Shown here: piece by piece, positions 61,421-64,000 of the stretch
Numbering within the stretch: the first letter of the stretch is position 1
Layout of the letters: every line of letters starts with the position of its first letter
Origin: Hydrogenophaga sp. BPS33
Lineage (GTDB): Bacteria > Pseudomonadota > Gammaproteobacteria > Burkholderiales > Burkholderiaceae_C
Length of the DNA: 64,000 bases
NCBI RefSeq assembly: GCF_009859475.1
Contig: NZ_CP044549.1
Coordinates: forward strand, 1,674,001-1,738,000
Direction of reading: 5' to 3'
Translations under genes and position numbers: made by a program
Notes under the pieces: generated by a model
Told to the model about the DNA's origin: nothing
What the model saw: only the letters and a program-made list of their open reading frames with translations
The model's database searches: none

Positions 61421-62230
61421 TCAATCGATGGCGGTGCCGACGTATCCCGAACGCAGCGCCTCAGCGACTGCGGCGCCATCTGCTGGACCGGCGTACGAGA
61501 TCTTTCCTCTCTCCAGCACGTGAATGGACTGGGCAAAACGAATGGCGTGGGTGGCCTGCTGCTCTATGACCATGACTGTCACGCCCTGCTGGTTCAGTGC
61601 CGTCAGGACCTCATAGACCTTCTCGATGAGAATCGGTGCGAGTCCCATCGATGGCTCGTCGATCAACAGCATTTGAGGATCGGCCATCAAGGCACGGGCG
61701 AGTGCGAGCATCTGCCGCTCGCCACCGCTCAGCATGCCTGCCTGACGCGTGCGCATGCCGTCGCGCAATCGCGTGGGCAAAATCTCGACCACTTCATCGA
61801 GGCGCGCCTTGATGCGAGAGCGGCCAAAACCCGCACCATAGCCACCGAGGACCAGGTTTTCTTCGATCGTCAGCTGACCAAAGAGGCGACGGCCTTCAGG
61901 CACCAAACAGATGCCTGAGCGAACCAGACTTCGCCCCCGTGCCGATGCTTTCGTGGACGTAACACCCTCGTAGAGCAGGCTGCCCGATGTCGGCCAAAGC
62001 ACGCCGCTGAGAATTTGCGCCAAGGTTGACTTGCCCGCTCCGTTGGGACCCAACAACGCACAGAACGAACCCTTTTCGATCGTCAATGACACACCGTCCA
62101 CGGCCAAGACGCCGCTGTAGCGGTGCACGATGTGGCGAGCGTCGATCATCATGGGCCGCGCATTCCCCGTTGTTTCCCTGGTTGGCAATGGCAATGGCAA
62201 TGGCAATGGCAATGGCACGGCGTCAGGCAC
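61421..62230 (-). CDS. livF: LivF-type ABC transporter ATP-binding protein
   Basis: 269 residues if started at GTG 62230, which has GAGG 6 bases upstream and overlaps the previous stop; a shorter start at ATG 62152 gives the standard 243-residue protein but has no ribosome-binding site. Walker A GPNGAGKST, signature MLSGGERQMLALARAL, Walker B LLIDEPSMGLAP, and the short LivF-style C-terminus. Energises import together with LivM-LivG. With the upstream start the protein carries an N-terminal Pro-Leu repeat encoded by a hexanucleotide tandem repeat. Confidence 0.88.
   Translation of the reverse strand: MPDAVPLPLPLPLPLPTRETTGNARPMMIDARHIVHRYSGVLAVDGVSLTIEKGSFCALLGPNGAGKSTLAQILSGVLWPTSGSLLYEGVTSTKASARGRSLVRSGICLVPEGRRLFGQLTIEENLVLGGYGAGFGRSRIKARLDEVVEILPTRLRDGMRTRQAGMLSGGERQMLALARALMADPQMLLIDEPSMGLAPILIEKVYEVLTALNQQGVTVMVIEQQATHAIRFAQSIHVLERGKISYAGPADGAAVAEALRSGYVGTAID
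62184..62213. repeat. (GGCAAT)5 tandem repeat
   Basis: Five perfect hexamers, followed by GGCACG. On the minus strand they encode alternating Pro and Leu in the N-terminal extension of LivF if the GTG at 62230 is used. Copy-number change would alter length but not frame. Confidence 0.8.
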
Positions 62231-63995
62231 TCTGCACCTCATAAGTCGTTGATTCGACAGCTGCTGTCACCAGTGGGGCGGATCCAAAATACGCGCGCTG
62301 CACCTCCGGATGGCTTTGGATCTCGCGCGGGCTGCCTGTGGCGATGACTTGACCGAAATCCAGTACCACCACATGGTCCGAAATGCTCAGAACTTCTTGC
62401 ACCGCGTGATCGATGATCAGGATGGATACACCCGCGGATTTCATGCCGCGCAAGATGGCTCGAAGCTCGCGTGTCTCGTCTCCATCCAGACCAGAGAACG
62501 GTTCATCCAACGCCACGACCGATGGCCCCATCGCAAGAATGCGACCGATGTCGGCCACTTTCTGAATACCGAAGGGCAGTGCCTCCGGAAACTGTTCCGC
62601 CACGTCGAGAAGCCCCAGTTCTCCAAGAATGCGCTCGGTCAAAACAGAGGCTTCCACCGGCGACACATCGGTGCTTGACGCGCGCTTTCTCATGGTCGCG
62701 GCGAGCAGGACCATTTCACGTATGGTCAGTTCGCCAAACAGCTCGGCATGTTGAAACGTGCGTCCGAATCCCAGTTGCAAACGCCGGTGCGCGGGATGTG
62801 CGGTGAGCTCCTCGGTGCCCAGCTTCATGGCTCGGCAGCTGCTCGGCAACACGTACCCGCTCAATGCGTTCAAGAGCGTTGTCTTGCCTGCGCCATTGGG
62901 TCCGATGAGTCCAACCGCAGAGCCAGGTTCAACGCGAAGCGACACGTCCTGCAGCGCCTTGAGACCGCCGAATTCCACACAGAGTCCGTCAATGGCGAGT
63001 GCGCTGGACGATCTGGGCATCAGTTCAGCGGCCAGTGCTGCGATGCGCCGCGATGTGGCTTCGTCCACATGGCGTGCGTGATCTGCACCGTTTGAACTGC
63101 CGCCCTGCGCCTGGGGGGACTTCGACTTTCCCGTGAGCAGTTGCAACAAGCTGGGCACAATGCCACGCGGCAGAAAGAGCAACACGATGATCATGCCCAG
63201 TCCCAGTGCAAAGGCGGATGCATCTCGCAGACCGCGGGCGAACTCGGGAACGAAGACCACGAAGCCTGCCCCGACGACCGCTCCGAGGAAACTTGAGATC
63301 CCGCCAATGACGGTGGCCGCGATCAGCATCACGCCATGGTCGAGGTTGTAGGTCTCAGGCTCAAGGTACCCAATGGTGACGGCACCCGCCACGCCAGCAA
63401 TCGCCGCAATGGCCGCACTGAAAGAAAAGGCCAGAGCGTTCTCTCGAGCCGGCACCAGACCCAGCGATGTGGAGGCCATGCGATGGCTCTTGACGGCCCG
63501 CCAACGGCGGCCAATGGCGCCCTTGATGACCACGTCAGAAGCGATGAATACGATGACCGCCAGCGCGAGCGTCAACCAAAGGGCATCCGAACTCCCGATC
63601 GAACGACCTAGGAGCCAGGAGTGCATGGGACCCATGGGCATACCTTGGTCGCCCCCTGTGAATGCCATGAGACGCCCCACCACCTCCAACCCCGTGAGTG
63701 CGACGGCCATCGTCAACAGGCCGAAATAGAGAATCGAAAACCGTCCCGCGCTCAGTCCAAGCAAATAGCCCACGGCGGCGGCGAGAACGGCGACCACTGG
63801 CACGATGACTTCCACCGGCACGTTCATCGCCGCGAGGTTGGCGCAGAAGTAGGCGCCAAGCGCGATGAAGGCGGTGTGCCCCAAGGACCATATGCCCGCC
63901 GTGCCCGCCAGGATCGAAATGGCGAGCACCGCGATGGCATTGAAACCCACGGTGGCCACCAGAATGCGTCCGTAGTCCGTGAGGCCCGTCGCCAT
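62223..63995 (-). CDS. fused LivM permease - LivG ATPase (branched-chain-type ABC importer)
   Basis: 590 residues. The N-terminal 300 residues hold about eight membrane segments of LivM type (GIWSLGHTAFIALGAYF, LLTMAVALTGLEVVGRL, IAATVIGGISSFLGAVVGAG). A polar linker (about 290-335) leads to the ATPase: GPNGAGKTT Walker A, GFGRTFQHAELFGELT, LPFGIQKVADIGRILAMG in place of the usual signature, VVALDEPFSGLDGDE Walker B. Such fusions occur in Burkholderiales. It overlaps LivF by a GTGCCTGA junction. LivH is expected just beyond the right edge. Confidence 0.92.
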   Translation of the reverse strand: MATGLTDYGRILVATVGFNAIAVLAISILAGTAGIWSLGHTAFIALGAYFCANLAAMNVPVEVIVPVVAVLAAAVGYLLGLSAGRFSILYFGLLTMAVALTGLEVVGRLMAFTGGDQGMPMGPMHSWLLGRSIGSSDALWLTLALAVIVFIASDVVIKGAIGRRWRAVKSHRMASTSLGLVPARENALAFSFSAAIAAIAGVAGAVTIGYLEPETYNLDHGVMLIAATVIGGISSFLGAVVGAGFVVFVPEFARGLRDASAFALGLGMIIVLLFLPRGIVPSLLQLLTGKSKSPQAQGGSSNGADHARHVDEATSRRIAALAAELMPRSSSALAIDGLCVEFGGLKALQDVSLRVEPGSAVGLIGPNGAGKTTLLNALSGYVLPSSCRAMKLGTEELTAHPAHRRLQLGFGRTFQHAELFGELTIREMVLLAATMRKRASSTDVSPVEASVLTERILGELGLLDVAEQFPEALPFGIQKVADIGRILAMGPSVVALDEPFSGLDGDETRELRAILRGMKSAGVSILIIDHAVQEVLSISDHVVVLDFGQVIATGSPREIQSHPEVQRAYFGSAPLVTAAVESTTYEVQSA

Positions 63996-64000
63996 GAGCG

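Noticed and set aside
1..64000. tRNA or rRNA genes
   Set aside because: No cloverleaf-like sequence or rRNA core motif was noticed on either strand.

Overview
The window is high-GC DNA with densely packed operons, many overlapping by ATGA or TAATG junctions. It carries six periplasmic Bug/TctC-type receptors without any TctA or TctB membrane partner. That expansion, together with the CoA-thioester gene content, points to a soil or water betaproteobacterium of the Burkholderiales (Comamonadaceae or Alcaligenaceae type). This is inference from gene content; no rRNA or other marker is present.

Layout. (1) Positions 1-8.6 kb are an accessory, defence-like island that looks less GC-rich, especially in the first 3.4 kb. 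It holds a GHKL ATPase cut by the window edge, an Abi-alpha-like protein, a NucS-like nuclease, a large unknown protein with a possible PD-(D/E)XK site, a 1.6-kb stretch without a confident gene, and a fused HTH-HipA protein that has lost its catalytic residues. The 1.6-kb stretch contains five copies of one palindrome enclosed by an inverted repeat of about 29 bp. A short IS21-like remnant follows. (2) Positions 8.8-16.9 kb are a plus-strand operon: cyclase, CoA-transferase, acyl-CoA dehydrogenase, Bug receptor, flavin monooxygenase, Cys-less thiolase/aldolase, DUF35 partner, TetR. (3) Positions 16.9-31.7 kb hold an acyl-CoA ligase and Bug receptor, a racemase/dehydrogenase/lyase operon, a CoA-transferase, a ThDP enzyme, a NUDT19-like Nudix protein, a GntR regulator, another Bug receptor, a double-hotdog hydratase and a racemase-type protein. 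Three divergent promoters here share one DNA motif. (4) Positions 31.8-39.1 kb hold an enoyl-CoA hydratase and a five-gene minus operon (ligase, APH-like kinase, small unknown, CrtC-like protein, acetyl-CoA hydrolase-type CoA-transferase) with a divergent IclR regulator. (5) Positions 39.1-47.0 kb hold a LysR gene at the end of a luciferase-like monooxygenase / flavin reductase / CoA-transferase operon, opposite a cupin / Bug receptor / nitronate monooxygenase-like / enoyl-CoA hydratase operon. (6) Positions 47.0-57.8 kb hold a TetR-racemase operon divergent from an operon with the same parts as the mycobacterial igr cholesterol side-chain cassette (ChsH2-like, acyl-CoA dehydrogenase, ChsH1-like, Ltp2-like, acyl-CoA dehydrogenase), then a CoA-transferase, two Bug receptors and a nitroreductase. 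(7) Positions 57.8-64.0 kb hold a second ThDP enzyme and a branched-chain-type ABC importer (binding protein, LivF, fused LivM-LivG) with a cupin.

Together regions 2-7 look like a catabolic island for one or more alpha-methyl-branched, probably isoprenoid or steroid-side-chain-like acids: uptake (Bug receptors, Liv importer), oxygenation (FMO, luciferase-like monooxygenase), CoA activation (two ligases, four transferase-type CaiB proteins), epimerisation (three proteins with the alpha-methylacyl-CoA racemase His/Asp pair), dehydrogenation, hydration and retro-aldol cleavage. The actual substrate cannot be read from the sequence.
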